From Pseudomonadota bacterium (GTDB lineage: Bacteria; Pseudomonadota; Gammaproteobacteria; Steroidobacterales; Steroidobacteraceae), in the NCBI GenBank assembly GCA_021792555.1, contig JAJYUL010000015.1, positions 1 through 44,634 of the forward strand: DNA of 44,634 nucleotides. Direction: 5' to 3'. Of the stretch, positions 26,207 through 34,790 are shown one piece after another; the first letter of the stretch is position 1; every line of letters starts with the position of its first letter. The notes under the pieces are model-generated. The model was not told the origin of the DNA, did not search any database, and saw only the letters and a program-made list of their open reading frames with translations. The position numbers and the translations under genes are program-made.

Positions 26207-28276
26207 CTAGCGGGCTGCGGCCCTTGACCCGGCCATTCCGGCCGGCGGTTTGATCGCCAGATACACGGTGCTCCACAGCTGCGCCGCATCGGCCTCCGAG
26301 GCATCCGAGCTCGCCGAGCCGAACGGACGGATGTGGTAATGGCCCCCCTGGTAGGTCCACGACCACAGCTCGGTGTTGGCCATCGAGCGGGTCGCGTGGA
26401 TCACCCGCCACAGCGTGCGCTCGGCCTCGCGCAGCTCGGCACGCACCGCGGGCGGCAGATCGGCCCGGCGCAGCTGCCGTGCGAGGCCGGCGGCGAGCAG
26501 CGCCTGCTGCCAGGACCATACGACGGTGCCGTGGTAGGCGTGACGCGTGAGCTCCTTCTGCAGAGTCGGCGGCGCGTAGGCGGGATTGGCGACCACCAGG
26601 CCGGCCCCCGTGATCAAGCCCGCGGGGAACGGGCGCATCAGCGCGCGAACCAGCCGGGCGAGATCCTGCGGGGCGGGCTTGCCGAACAGCAGCAGGTAGC
26701 CGACGTCCGATTGCATCACCGGGATCGGGCGGCCTGCGCGGCTCAGCGAGAGCGCCGGGAACTTCACCGGGCCGCGGCCGAGCGCATTGACCGCCGGCTG
26801 CGCGGGGATCCGATCGAGCGCGGCGTAGCGGCGCACGTCGCGCAGCGCTACCGCATGCGGCACCGTGACGGCGAACAGCTGCGGCGCGCGCCGGCTCCAG
26901 ACCTGCGCCATGTGAGCCGCTTGCGCAAACCAGGGCCGCTCTGCGGCCGTCAGATACGGAGAGAGCAGACCGCTCGCGTACAGCCGCGCGATCGCATCGA
27001 GCGCAGCCGGCACGAGCGCGGCGTTGACGTCGTAGGGATAGTATCCGCCGCCGAGACCGGTGTTGCTGTCGCGCCAGTCGCCGACCGGAACACCGGGCTT
27101 CAGCCCGATCAGATGCCCCACACGCGGATCGCGCGCGAACGGCGCGGCGCTCTGGAGCACGAAGCGCAGATTCTTCACGAGCGCCGCGCCGTGGCTGCCC
27201 TGGCGCTGCTCGGGGCCGCCGACGGGAGCGGCGAGGAACGCCGCCGCGTGCGCGCGCTCGCGCGCGCTCAACAGCCAGGCGGCCGCATCGGGCGCGAGCA
27301 TGTAGTTCTCGTCGATCATCAGGTAGGTGTAGCTCGGCGCGGCCGAGCGCACTCCGCGCTTGAGGTTCTCGAGCACGGCCTCCTCGCCGATGTCCTCCTC
27401 GTGCGCCACCTGCCCGTGCGGCGAGAGCCGGGCGAGCACCGAGTCGAGCGCGTCATCGATGGCGCCCGCGGTGAGCGCCGGCATGAGCAGCCGCACGCTC
27501 ATGAGCGTGTCGCGGCCGAAATAGGTGTCGAAGCGCCACGAGCCGGCGAGAAATTTCTGTCGGTACGCGAGGAACGTCAGTGTCTCGCGCGCCGCGCGGC
27601 TGCCCTGGTGGGGGTGGCGCAGCAGCTGCCGCCCGGAGAGGGGCGTCAGCGGCGGCTCGCCCGTCAGGCCCGTCACGCGCAGCCGGATGATCCCGGCGCG
27701 ATCGGCGAGAATGCTCGTGCCGTGCACGCGGCCGCGCAGCACCTGCAGCGTCAGCCGGTAGGCGGCGCCGCCATCGAGGCGCTCGCGTGACCAGGCGATC
27801 TCACGCGGACCGCTGCGCGGGGCCGTCGCGATGCCCGCGGGCAGCCGGCCGAGCGAGCCGTAATCGCGCAGCACCCGGATGCTCGAGAGCACCGCCTGGT
27901 GCACGCGCAGCGACGGATCGCCTGTGAGCTGCACCACGGCGGACAGGCCGTAGAGCGGACGGCCGTGCGCATCGTGCGAGCGGACCGGGTGCAGCCGCCC
28001 GAGCAGACGCCAGCGTGCCCAGTGCGGCTCGGAGGCAAACCAGACCCCCACTCCGCTGTCGCCGGCGGGAAACGCGACGATGAGACGCGGATGGGGTCCG
28101 GAGCGCAGCACCAGGTCGCCCGCGACCGGGCCCTGGCGCAGGAACGCGTTGAAGAAACGGCCCTGACGGACGGTAAAGGCCAAGGGGCGCGCGGCCGCAC
28201 CCGCCGGCGGGCAGGACAGGGCGGCACACAGCAACAGCGCAACCGAGCCGCTCCAGGCGGAGAGTCGAATTCTCAT
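26207..28276 (-). CDS. Exported glycogen-debranching-like six-hairpin glycosidase
   Basis: 689 residues from an ATG at 28276 with AGAGGA eight bases upstream; a GTG at 28282 is an alternative. A signal peptide (about 1-28) points to the periplasm. An N-terminal sandwich region (about 30-225) precedes an (alpha/alpha)6 barrel with WRFDTYFGRDTLMS at 247-260, HEEDIGEEA at 292-300, and VGDWRDSNTGLGGGYYPYDVN at 398-418. These resemble amylo-alpha-1,6-glucosidase/GH133-type motifs, but I cannot assign catalytic residues firmly. It is first in a four-gene operon read from the divergent operator region and is separated from GH65 by only two bases. Function as a debranching alpha-glucosidase is inferred. 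Confidence 0.78.
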   Translation of the reverse strand: MRIRLSAWSGSVALLLCAALSCPPAGAAARPLAFTVRQGRFFNAFLRQGPVAGDLVLRSGPHPRLIVAFPAGDSGVGVWFASEPHWARWRLLGRLHPVRSHDAHGRPLYGLSAVVQLTGDPSLRVHQAVLSSIRVLRDYGSLGRLPAGIATAPRSGPREIAWSRERLDGGAAYRLTLQVLRGRVHGTSILADRAGIIRLRVTGLTGEPPLTPLSGRQLLRHPHQGSRAARETLTFLAYRQKFLAGSWRFDTYFGRDTLMSVRLLMPALTAGAIDDALDSVLARLSPHGQVAHEEDIGEEAVLENLKRGVRSAAPSYTYLMIDENYMLAPDAAAWLLSARERAHAAAFLAAPVGGPEQRQGSHGAALVKNLRFVLQSAAPFARDPRVGHLIGLKPGVPVGDWRDSNTGLGGGYYPYDVNAALVPAALDAIARLYASGLLSPYLTAAERPWFAQAAHMAQVWSRRAPQLFAVTVPHAVALRDVRRYAALDRIPAQPAVNALGRGPVKFPALSLSRAGRPIPVMQSDVGYLLLFGKPAPQDLARLVRALMRPFPAGLITGAGLVVANPAYAPPTLQKELTRHAYHGTVVWSWQQALLAAGLARQLRRADLPPAVRAELREAERTLWRVIHATRSMANTELWSWTYQGGHYHIRPFGSASSDASEADAAQLWSTVYLAIKPPAGMAGSRAAAR

Positions 28277-28320
28277 GGGCACATTCCTCTGACAGCCTGC
28301 CGCCGGGCCGTTGGATCGTA

Positions 28321-28349
28321 TTGCAAGGCTTTCATGACATCGATATCAT
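28321..28349 (+). promoter_or_regulatory. Sigma70 promoter for the trehalase gene
   Basis: TTGCAA (28321-28326) and TATCAT (28344-28349) with a 17-bp spacer. The operator begins 13 bp after the first base of the -35, exactly as in the TonB-receptor promoter. Predicted start near 28356, leaving a leader of about 230 nt before the ATG at 28589. Confidence 0.7.
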
Positions 28350-28366
28350 GATGGTATCGATGTCAT
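28334..28366. promoter_or_regulatory. Inverted-repeat operator, site 2 (glycosidase operon and trehalase)
   Basis: Perfect 12-bp arms ATGACATCGATA (28334-28345) and TATCGATGTCAT (28355-28366), identical to site 1, flank a 9-bp spacer; a C/G pair extends each arm to 13 bp. It lies in the 312-bp gap between divergent genes and overlaps the -10 elements of both promoters. The two ATCGAT centres are 17 bp apart, against 16 in site 1. Confidence 0.85.
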
Positions 28367-28379
28367 GCCGGCGTCGCAA
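28351..28379 (-). promoter_or_regulatory. Sigma70 promoter for the glycosidase operon
   Basis: Read on the minus strand: TTGCGA (28379-28374), 17 bp, TACCAT (28356-28351). Its -35 also starts 13 bp before the operator arm, mirroring the plus-strand promoter. Predicted start near 28344, about 68 nt before the ATG at 28276. Confidence 0.65.
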
Positions 28380-28588
28380 CCGGCACCGACAAGAGAAGAT
28401 TCAGGGCGGTCCGCCGAGCGGCGGGCGCGGCGTGAACTTGGAACGAGAGGGGGATGGGGTGAACAAACCGGCAGAGCCGTCGCTTGAACCCGGCGAACTC
28501 ATCCTAACGCATTGATTCGAGGACAGCCCGCTCAACGCCGTGGGCAGACGGCGTGCGGGACGTCGTTTTCCCAAACCGACCGGTATCC

Positions 28589-30214
28589 ATGAGCATGCAA
28601 TCGAGGAATCCCATCCGGGGAATGCGCCGCGCGGCGGCGCTCGGGGCGGTACTGGCTCTGGCGGGCGCCGCCACAGCCGGCGCGACACAGGCCTTCTACG
28701 CGACCCCCGCGAAACTGTTCGGCCCGCTGTTCGTGCGCGTCCAGATGGATGCCGTCTTCCCCGACGGCAAGACCTTCGTCGACGCCGTGCCGAAGGCCCC
28801 GCCCCCGGTCATTCTGCGTCGCTTCCGCCGGAGCAATCCGCGCACCCGCGCGGCGCTGCTGCGCTTCGTGGAGCACAACTTCACGCTGCCGCCGCCCGAC
28901 CGCACGCGCGTTCCCAAGACCCCCACGCTGCGGGCGCACATCGCGGCGCTGTGGCCGCTGTTGACCCGTCCGGCGACGGTGCCGCCGCTGTACTCCTCGC
29001 TGCTGTACGTGCCCAAGCCCTACATCATCCCCGGCGGGCGGTTCCGGGAGTTCTACTACTGGGACTCGTACTTCACGATGCTGGGACTCATTCCCGACGG
29101 GCGCATGGCCAACGCACGGGACATGATCGATGACTTCTCCTACCTGATCCGCACGTACGGGCATATCCCCAACGGCACGCGCACCTATTATCTGTCACGC
29201 TCGCAGCCGCCGGTCTATTACCTGATGGTCGGGCTGCTCGACCCGCGCGATCCGGCCCACGCCTGGGCCGATCACCTCGCGACGCTGCGCCGTGAGTACG
29301 CGTACTGGATGCGCGGCTCGGCGGGGCTGCGCCCCGGGCAGGCCCGGCGCAACGTGGTGGCGATGCCCGACGGAGCCGTGCTCAACCGCTACTGGTCGGA
29401 GGCCGACACGCCGCGGGACGAGTCGTACCGCGACGACGTGCTGCTCGCACGCGCCTCGGGCAGGCCGCCGGCACGCGTCTACCGCGATCTGCGCGCGGCA
29501 GCCGAAAGCGGTTGGGACTTCAGTTCACGCTGGCTCGGCGACGAGCGGCACCTCAGCACCATCCGCACCACGGACATCGTGCCCATCGACCTCAACAGCC
29601 TGTTGTATGGGATGGAACGGGCGATCGCACGCGGCTGCGCCGCGCGGCACGATCTGGCGTGCGCGCGCAGGTTCACCGCGCGCGCCGCGCGGCGCCGACG
29701 GGCCATCGACCGGTATCTGTGGAACGCGCGCCGCGGCTACTTCTCCGATTACGACTGGCGCACCCGGCGGCAGACCGGTGAGCTCAGCGCCGCGACGCTC
29801 TATCCGCTGTTTGTCGGCCTGGCCGATGCGCGCCAGGGCAACGCCGTGGCCGCCGTCACGCGGGCGCAGCTGCTGCAGCTCGGCGGCATCGTGACCACCA
29901 CCATCGTGACCGGTCAGCAGTGGGATGCGCCGAACGGCTGGGCGCCGCTGCAATGGATCGCCGTGCAGGGGCTGCGCCGCTACGGCCATCCGCACCTCGC
30001 CTTTCGCATTGCGCGCCGCTGGGTCGCCACCGTGCGGCGCGTCTACCGGCACACCGGCAAGCTCGTCGAAAAATACAACGTCGAACGCGATCTGCCGGGT
30101 GGCGGCGGCGAATATCCGCTGCAGGATGGCTTCGGCTGGACGAATGGCGTGACCGAGGCTCTGCTCACGCTCTACCCGCGTCTGGATCACTCCGCGAGCG
30201 GCGGCGCACCGTAA
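28589..30214 (+). CDS. treA: Periplasmic trehalase (GH37)
   Basis: 541 residues. Trehalase hydrolyses alpha,alpha-trehalose to two glucose. A signal peptide (basic RGMRRAA, hydrophobic run, AGA/TQA near 33) predicts periplasmic location. Both trehalase signatures are present: PGGRFREFYYWDSY at 148-161 and QWDAPNGWAPLQW at 444-456, plus GGGGEYPLQDGFGWTNG at 504-520. Asp310 in SGWDFSSRW and Glu494 in VEKYNV align by spacing with the catalytic Asp312 and Glu496 of E. coli TreA. The ATG at 28589 is preferred; no clear Shine-Dalgarno is visible, and a GTG at 28553 or ATG at 28595 is possible. It is transcribed from the shared divergent operator. Confidence 0.95.
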   Translation: MSMQSRNPIRGMRRAAALGAVLALAGAATAGATQAFYATPAKLFGPLFVRVQMDAVFPDGKTFVDAVPKAPPPVILRRFRRSNPRTRAALLRFVEHNFTLPPPDRTRVPKTPTLRAHIAALWPLLTRPATVPPLYSSLLYVPKPYIIPGGRFREFYYWDSYFTMLGLIPDGRMANARDMIDDFSYLIRTYGHIPNGTRTYYLSRSQPPVYYLMVGLLDPRDPAHAWADHLATLRREYAYWMRGSAGLRPGQARRNVVAMPDGAVLNRYWSEADTPRDESYRDDVLLARASGRPPARVYRDLRAAAESGWDFSSRWLGDERHLSTIRTTDIVPIDLNSLLYGMERAIARGCAARHDLACARRFTARAARRRRAIDRYLWNARRGYFSDYDWRTRRQTGELSAATLYPLFVGLADARQGNAVAAVTRAQLLQLGGIVTTTIVTGQQWDAPNGWAPLQWIAVQGLRRYGHPHLAFRIARRWVATVRRVYRHTGKLVEKYNVERDLPGGGGEYPLQDGFGWTNGVTEALLTLYPRLDHSASGGAP

Positions 30215-30370
30215 CCCCCTCTGGGCGCCTCCGCCGGGCTCTCGGACAAGGATGTCCGCAGAGTCTCGAGCCGGACTCAACGGCTTACGACCCCGCCCTT
30301 GCGCGCGGCGGGATTGATCTTCCGATTCTGTCGTTCTGCCGATTATCGACTAGCTTGCCCAGGCAGGCAT

Positions 30371-30392
30371 CGCTAAGATCGATTGTCTAGCG
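30371..30392. promoter_or_regulatory. Inverted repeat upstream of the RND operon
   Basis: CGCTA (30371-30375) and TAGCG (30388-30392) flank 12 AT-richer bases, about 60 bp before the adaptor gene. It could be an operator, but no regulator gene is adjacent. The 238-bp gap 30215-30452 otherwise shows no clear promoter or gene. Confidence 0.25.
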
Positions 30393-30452
30393 CCCGATTG
30401 GCCGCAATGGAATCCGCGCCACTGACGTGGCTGGCATCTAGGAGTCCTACTC

Positions 30453-31658
30453 TTGCCCCCCGAGACGCATTTGTCAAGAAGTGCAAAGAAGTGCACGCCG
30501 AGCCCGCGGGGCCCGGCGAAGCGCTTTGCGCCTCTGCTCATCGCTCCCGCCGCCGTGTTACTGGCGAGCTGCGGCGCCTCGAATTCCAACAAGGCGCCGG
30601 CCGCCGCGCCGGTTGTGACCGTCGTCACCGTCGAGCCGCAGCAGGTGCCCCTGACGGCGCAGTTCGTCGGGAGGCTCTCGGCCTACCGCGAGGCGAACGT
30701 GTTGGCGCGGGTGGCCGGTGTGCTGCTGAAGCGCCGCTACAAGGAGGGCGCGCAGGTCAAGGCGGGCCAGCCGCTGTTCGAGATCGATCCGGCGCCGTAC
30801 CGCGCCGCCCTGGATGCGGCGCTCGCCGCCCTCGCCCAGGCCAAGGCCAACGCCGCGAACGCGGCCGTCACCGCGCAGCGCGACCGGGCGTTGATTCATG
30901 CGCACCTGGTTTCCGAGCAGCAGCTCGACACCGACGAAGCCGCCGCCCGCTCCACCGCGGCGCTGGTCAAGCAGGCCGAGGCGAACGTCGAGGCCGCGCG
31001 CATCAATCTCGGCTACACCAACGTCACCTCGCCGATCAATGGCATCGCCGGTGAACAGCAGGTCACCGAGGGAGCGCTGGTCGGCCAGGGAACCCCGACC
31101 CTGCTCACCACCGTCGATCAGATCAACCCGATCTACGTGAACTTCAACGAGCCGGCGTCGCAGCAGGAGGAGCTGACAGCCGCGGCTGAGGCCGGCCGCA
31201 TCACCCTGGCGGGCCCGCAGGCGCAAGTGCAGCTCACGCTGCCCGACGGCACGCCCTACGGCCAGCCCGGCCATCTCGACTTCCGCGCCGCGAGCGTCGA
31301 TCCGGCCACGGGCACCATTGCGCTGCGCGGGGTGATTCCCAACGCCGACCACCGTCTCCTGCCCGGAATGTTCGTGAACGTGCGCCTGAGTCTCGGCCGC
31401 GCGGTTCACGCCTTCCTCGTGCCGCAGGCCGCGGTACAGCGCGACAATTCCGGCAGCGCCTATGTCCTGACGGTGAATGCCGAGGACACGGTGGTGAAGA
31501 AGGCCGTGAAGACCGAAGGCACCTGGGGCACCGATTGGATCGTCTGGCACGGGCTCGCCCCGGGCGAGCGCATCATCGTGTCGGGCATCCAGAACGCCCA
31601 GACCGGCAAAAAGGTCACCCTCCGGGCCGAGACCGGCGCCGGGGGCGCAAGCCGCTAG
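30453..31658 (+). CDS. RND efflux periplasmic adaptor lipoprotein (AcrA/MexA-like)
   Basis: 401 residues from a TTG at 30453, supported by AGGAG at 30440-30444 and the absence of a better start before the signal. The lipobox LASC places the lipidated Cys at residue 40, after an unusually long basic n-region. The mature part has the membrane-fusion-protein order: beta-barrel strand, lipoyl half (RVAGVLLKRRYKEGAQVKAGQPLFEIDP in consecutive segments), alpha-helical hairpin (about 120-185), second lipoyl half (YTNVTSPINGIAG), barrel (HLDFRAASVDPATGTIALRG) and membrane-proximal domain. It pairs with the RND pump starting 9 bp after its stop. Confidence 0.93.
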   Translation: MPPETHLSRSAKKCTPSPRGPAKRFAPLLIAPAAVLLASCGASNSNKAPAAAPVVTVVTVEPQQVPLTAQFVGRLSAYREANVLARVAGVLLKRRYKEGAQVKAGQPLFEIDPAPYRAALDAALAALAQAKANAANAAVTAQRDRALIHAHLVSEQQLDTDEAAARSTAALVKQAEANVEAARINLGYTNVTSPINGIAGEQQVTEGALVGQGTPTLLTTVDQINPIYVNFNEPASQQEELTAAAEAGRITLAGPQAQVQLTLPDGTPYGQPGHLDFRAASVDPATGTIALRGVIPNADHRLLPGMFVNVRLSLGRAVHAFLVPQAAVQRDNSGSAYVLTVNAEDTVVKKAVKTEGTWGTDWIVWHGLAPGERIIVSGIQNAQTGKKVTLRAETGAGGASR

Positions 31659-31667
31659 GAGCCGCGC

Positions 31668-34600
31668 GTGCCGCAGTTTTTCATCGACCGCCCGGTGTTT
31701 GCCTGGGTCGTTGCGATTCTCATCTGCCTGGGCGGGGCCATTGCGCTCAGCCGCCTGCCGATCGACTCCTATCCCGACGTCGCCCCGCCGCAGGTGGTCA
31801 TCAGCGCCAGCTACCCCGGCGCGAACGCCAAGACCGTCGAATCGACGGTCACCCAGGTCATCGAGCAGCAGCTCACCGGCATCGACAACCTGCTCTACTT
31901 CACCTCCCAGTCGAGCTACGGCCAGTCGCAGATCACGCTCACCTTCGCCACCGGCACCAATCCGGACATCGCCGAGGTGCAGACCCAGAACCGCGTAGCG
32001 CTCGCCGCGCCCCTGCTGCCCGCGGAGGTCAACCAGCAGGGCATCAAGATCAACAAGTCGAGCGCCGGCTTCCTGGCGGTGCTCGCGCTGCGCTCGGGGC
32101 CGGGCGGACCGGACCGGGCGGCGCTCAATCACCTGGTGGCCGCGCACATCATCGACCAGATCGCGCGCATCCCCGGCGTCGGCTCGGCCAACCTGTTCGG
32201 CTCGGATTACGCCATGCGGATCTGGCTCAACCCGAACGCGCTGCACGCCTACGACATGTCCGCCTCGACGGTGCTGCAGGCCATTCAGGGCCAGAACCTC
32301 CAGGTCGCCACCGGCTCGATCGGCGCGGCGCCCGCGGTGCCCGGCCAGCAGACCACGGCCACCGTCACGACCCAGGGCTGGTTCAACACGCCGCAGCAGT
32401 TCCGCAACATCCTGCTGCGCACCAACCCCAACGGCACCTCGGTCTATCTGAAGAACGTCGCCCAGGTGCAGCTCGGGCTGCAGAATTACTCCTTCTCCGG
32501 CACGGTGAACACCACGACCGTGGCGCCCTTTGGCATCCAGCTGCTGCCCGGCGCGAATGCGCTGACGGTGATGAAGCTCGTCGAAGCGAAGATGCGCCAG
32601 CTGCAGAAGTCCTTTCCACCCGGGGTCACGTGGTTCGCGCCGGTCGACTCGACGATCTTCATCAAGGCGGCGATCAAGGACGTCGGACTGACGCTGCTCG
32701 AGGCGTTCGCGCTGGTCTTCGTGGTGATGCTGGTGTTCCTGCAGAGCTTCCGCGCCACGCTGGTGCCGATGCTGGTGGTGCCGACCGCGCTGCTCGGGGC
32801 GATGATCGGGGTGTACGCGCTCGGCTACTCGATCAACCAGCTGACGCTGTTCGCGCTGGTGCTGGCGATCGGCATCGTGGTCGACGATGCCATCGTGGTG
32901 GTGGAAGCCGTCGACCGCATCATGCGCGAGGAGCACCTGCCGCCCAAGGAAGCGACGCGCAAGGCCATGCGCCAGATCACCGGGGCGATCGTCGCGATCA
33001 CGCTGGTGCTCGCGGCCGTGTTCATTCCGAGCGCGCTGCAGACCGGCAGCACGGGCGTCATCTACCGCCAGTTCGCGCTCACCATCGCCCTGTCGATCGC
33101 CTTCTCGGCGATGCTGGCGCTATCGTTCTCGCCGGCATTGTGCGCCTCGCTGATGCGCCCCGAGCATCTGAAGGCCAATATCGTGTTCCGCAGTTTCAAT
33201 CGGGTGTTCGAGGGCACGCGCGCGGCGTACGTGCGGCGCGTCTTCCAGTCCGTCACGCACCTGCCGCGCTGGATGGCGGGCTTCGCGGTGATGCTTGCGC
33301 TCGGGGTGTTCCTGTTCGTCAAGCTCCCGGGCAGCTTCGTGCCCGACGAGGACCAGGGCGACATTATGGCGAGCGTGGAGCTGCCGGCGGGCGCGACGCT
33401 GCAGCGCACCGAGGCGGTGCTGCATCACTTCTATCAGATCATGATCAAGAACCCGGCGGTGCACGACGTGTTCCAGCTCGCCGGCAGCGGTTTCGCCGGC
33501 AACTCCGAGAACGCCGGCCGCGCGTTCATGCACTTGGTGCCCTGGAGCGATCGCTCCGAGACCGCCAACCAGGTCATCCGCTGGGCGAACGCGCAGGCCA
33601 AGAAGCACATCCACGATGCGCAGATCTCCGTCGTGAACAAGCCGACCATCCAAGGACTCGGCCAGTTCGGCGGCTTCGACTTCTACCTCGAGGACCGCGC
33701 CGGGCTCGGGCGCAAGGCGCTCAACGCGGCGGCCAACACCCTGATCGCCAAGGCCAACGCCGATCCGCGGCTCTACAACGTGCGCATCAACGGGCTCGCG
33801 CCCGAGCCGGAGCTGTACCTGCACGTCGACCGGGTGCAGGCCCAGTCGATGGGCGTGTCGGTCCAGCAGGCCTATCAGGCGCTGCAGCTGATGCTGGCGC
33901 CGGTGTTCGCCAACGACTTCATCTACGACGGACGCGTCGAGCAGGTGCTGGTGCAGGCGGCCGCGCCCTATCGCATGGGCACGCGCGACCTGCAGCAGTT
34001 CTACGTCGAGAGCTCCTCAGGCTCGATGGTGCCGCTGTCGGACTTCGTGCAGACGCGCTGGACGGTCGCAGCGCCCGCGCTGACCCGCTACGACGGATAT
34101 CCCGCGGTGGAGATACTCGGCTCGGCCGGCCAGGGCTACAGCTCCGGACAGGCGATGAGCGAGATGGAGCGGCTGGTCACGCGCAACCTGCCGAGCGGCT
34201 TCGGGTATGACTGGGCCGGCCAGTCGCTGCAGGAAATTTTCTCCAGCGCCCAGGCGCCGATGCTGTTCGCGCTGTCGATTCTCGTGGTGTACCTGGCGCT
34301 CGCGGCCCTCTATGAGAGCTGGAGCATTCCCGCCTCGGTGCTGCTCGCCGTGCCGATCGGGCTCATCGGCAGCGCCGCAGCGGCGACGCTGCATGGCCTC
34401 TCGAACGACGTTTTCTTCAAGATCGGACTGATCACCATCATCGGACTGACGGCGAAGAACGCCATCCTGATCGTGGAATTCGCCGTCGAGCAGCAGCGCC
34501 AGGGCCGCAACCTGCACCACGCCGTGCTCGAGGCGGCGCGCCTGCGTTTCCGTCCCATCATCATGACCTCGTTCGCGTTCATTCTCGGCGTGTTTCCGAT

Positions 34601-34790
34601 GGTGGTCTCGACGGGAGCGGGCGCCAACGCGCGGCACGATATCGGCACCTGTGTGGTCGGCGGCATGCTGAGCGCCGCGGTGATCGGCGTGCTGATCATC
34701 CCGCTGTGCTACGTGGCGGTGCGGCGCCTGCTCGGCGACAAGCTCGATGCACCCGAGCAGATCGGGGCTACGCCGCCGAGCGAGCCGTAA
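31668..34790 (+). CDS. RND multidrug efflux pump, inner-membrane subunit (AcrB/MexB-like)
   Basis: 1040 residues, normal for HAE1-type RND pumps. It exports hydrophobic or amphiphilic compounds using the proton gradient as a trimer with its adaptor and an outer-membrane channel. Twelve transmembrane helices and two large periplasmic loops can be traced. The TM4 proton-relay pair is Asp406-Asp407 in GIVVDDAIVVVE, and the TM10 Lys lies in GLTAKNAILIVEFA. The start is a GTG at 31668 with TAGGAG overlapping the adaptor stop, so the two genes are co-translated. No outer-membrane factor or local regulator is present. The stop overlaps the convergent permease gene by 23 bp. Confidence 0.96.
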   Translation: MPQFFIDRPVFAWVVAILICLGGAIALSRLPIDSYPDVAPPQVVISASYPGANAKTVESTVTQVIEQQLTGIDNLLYFTSQSSYGQSQITLTFATGTNPDIAEVQTQNRVALAAPLLPAEVNQQGIKINKSSAGFLAVLALRSGPGGPDRAALNHLVAAHIIDQIARIPGVGSANLFGSDYAMRIWLNPNALHAYDMSASTVLQAIQGQNLQVATGSIGAAPAVPGQQTTATVTTQGWFNTPQQFRNILLRTNPNGTSVYLKNVAQVQLGLQNYSFSGTVNTTTVAPFGIQLLPGANALTVMKLVEAKMRQLQKSFPPGVTWFAPVDSTIFIKAAIKDVGLTLLEAFALVFVVMLVFLQSFRATLVPMLVVPTALLGAMIGVYALGYSINQLTLFALVLAIGIVVDDAIVVVEAVDRIMREEHLPPKEATRKAMRQITGAIVAITLVLAAVFIPSALQTGSTGVIYRQFALTIALSIAFSAMLALSFSPALCASLMRPEHLKANIVFRSFNRVFEGTRAAYVRRVFQSVTHLPRWMAGFAVMLALGVFLFVKLPGSFVPDEDQGDIMASVELPAGATLQRTEAVLHHFYQIMIKNPAVHDVFQLAGSGFAGNSENAGRAFMHLVPWSDRSETANQVIRWANAQAKKHIHDAQISVVNKPTIQGLGQFGGFDFYLEDRAGLGRKALNAAANTLIAKANADPRLYNVRINGLAPEPELYLHVDRVQAQSMGVSVQQAYQALQLMLAPVFANDFIYDGRVEQVLVQAAAPYRMGTRDLQQFYVESSSGSMVPLSDFVQTRWTVAAPALTRYDGYPAVEILGSAGQGYSSGQAMSEMERLVTRNLPSGFGYDWAGQSLQEIFSSAQAPMLFALSILVVYLALAALYESWSIPASVLLAVPIGLIGSAAAATLHGLSNDVFFKIGLITIIGLTAKNAILIVEFAVEQQRQGRNLHHAVLEAARLRFRPIIMTSFAFILGVFPMVVSTGAGANARHDIGTCVVGGMLSAAVIGVLIIPLCYVAVRRLLGDKLDAPEQIGATPPSEP

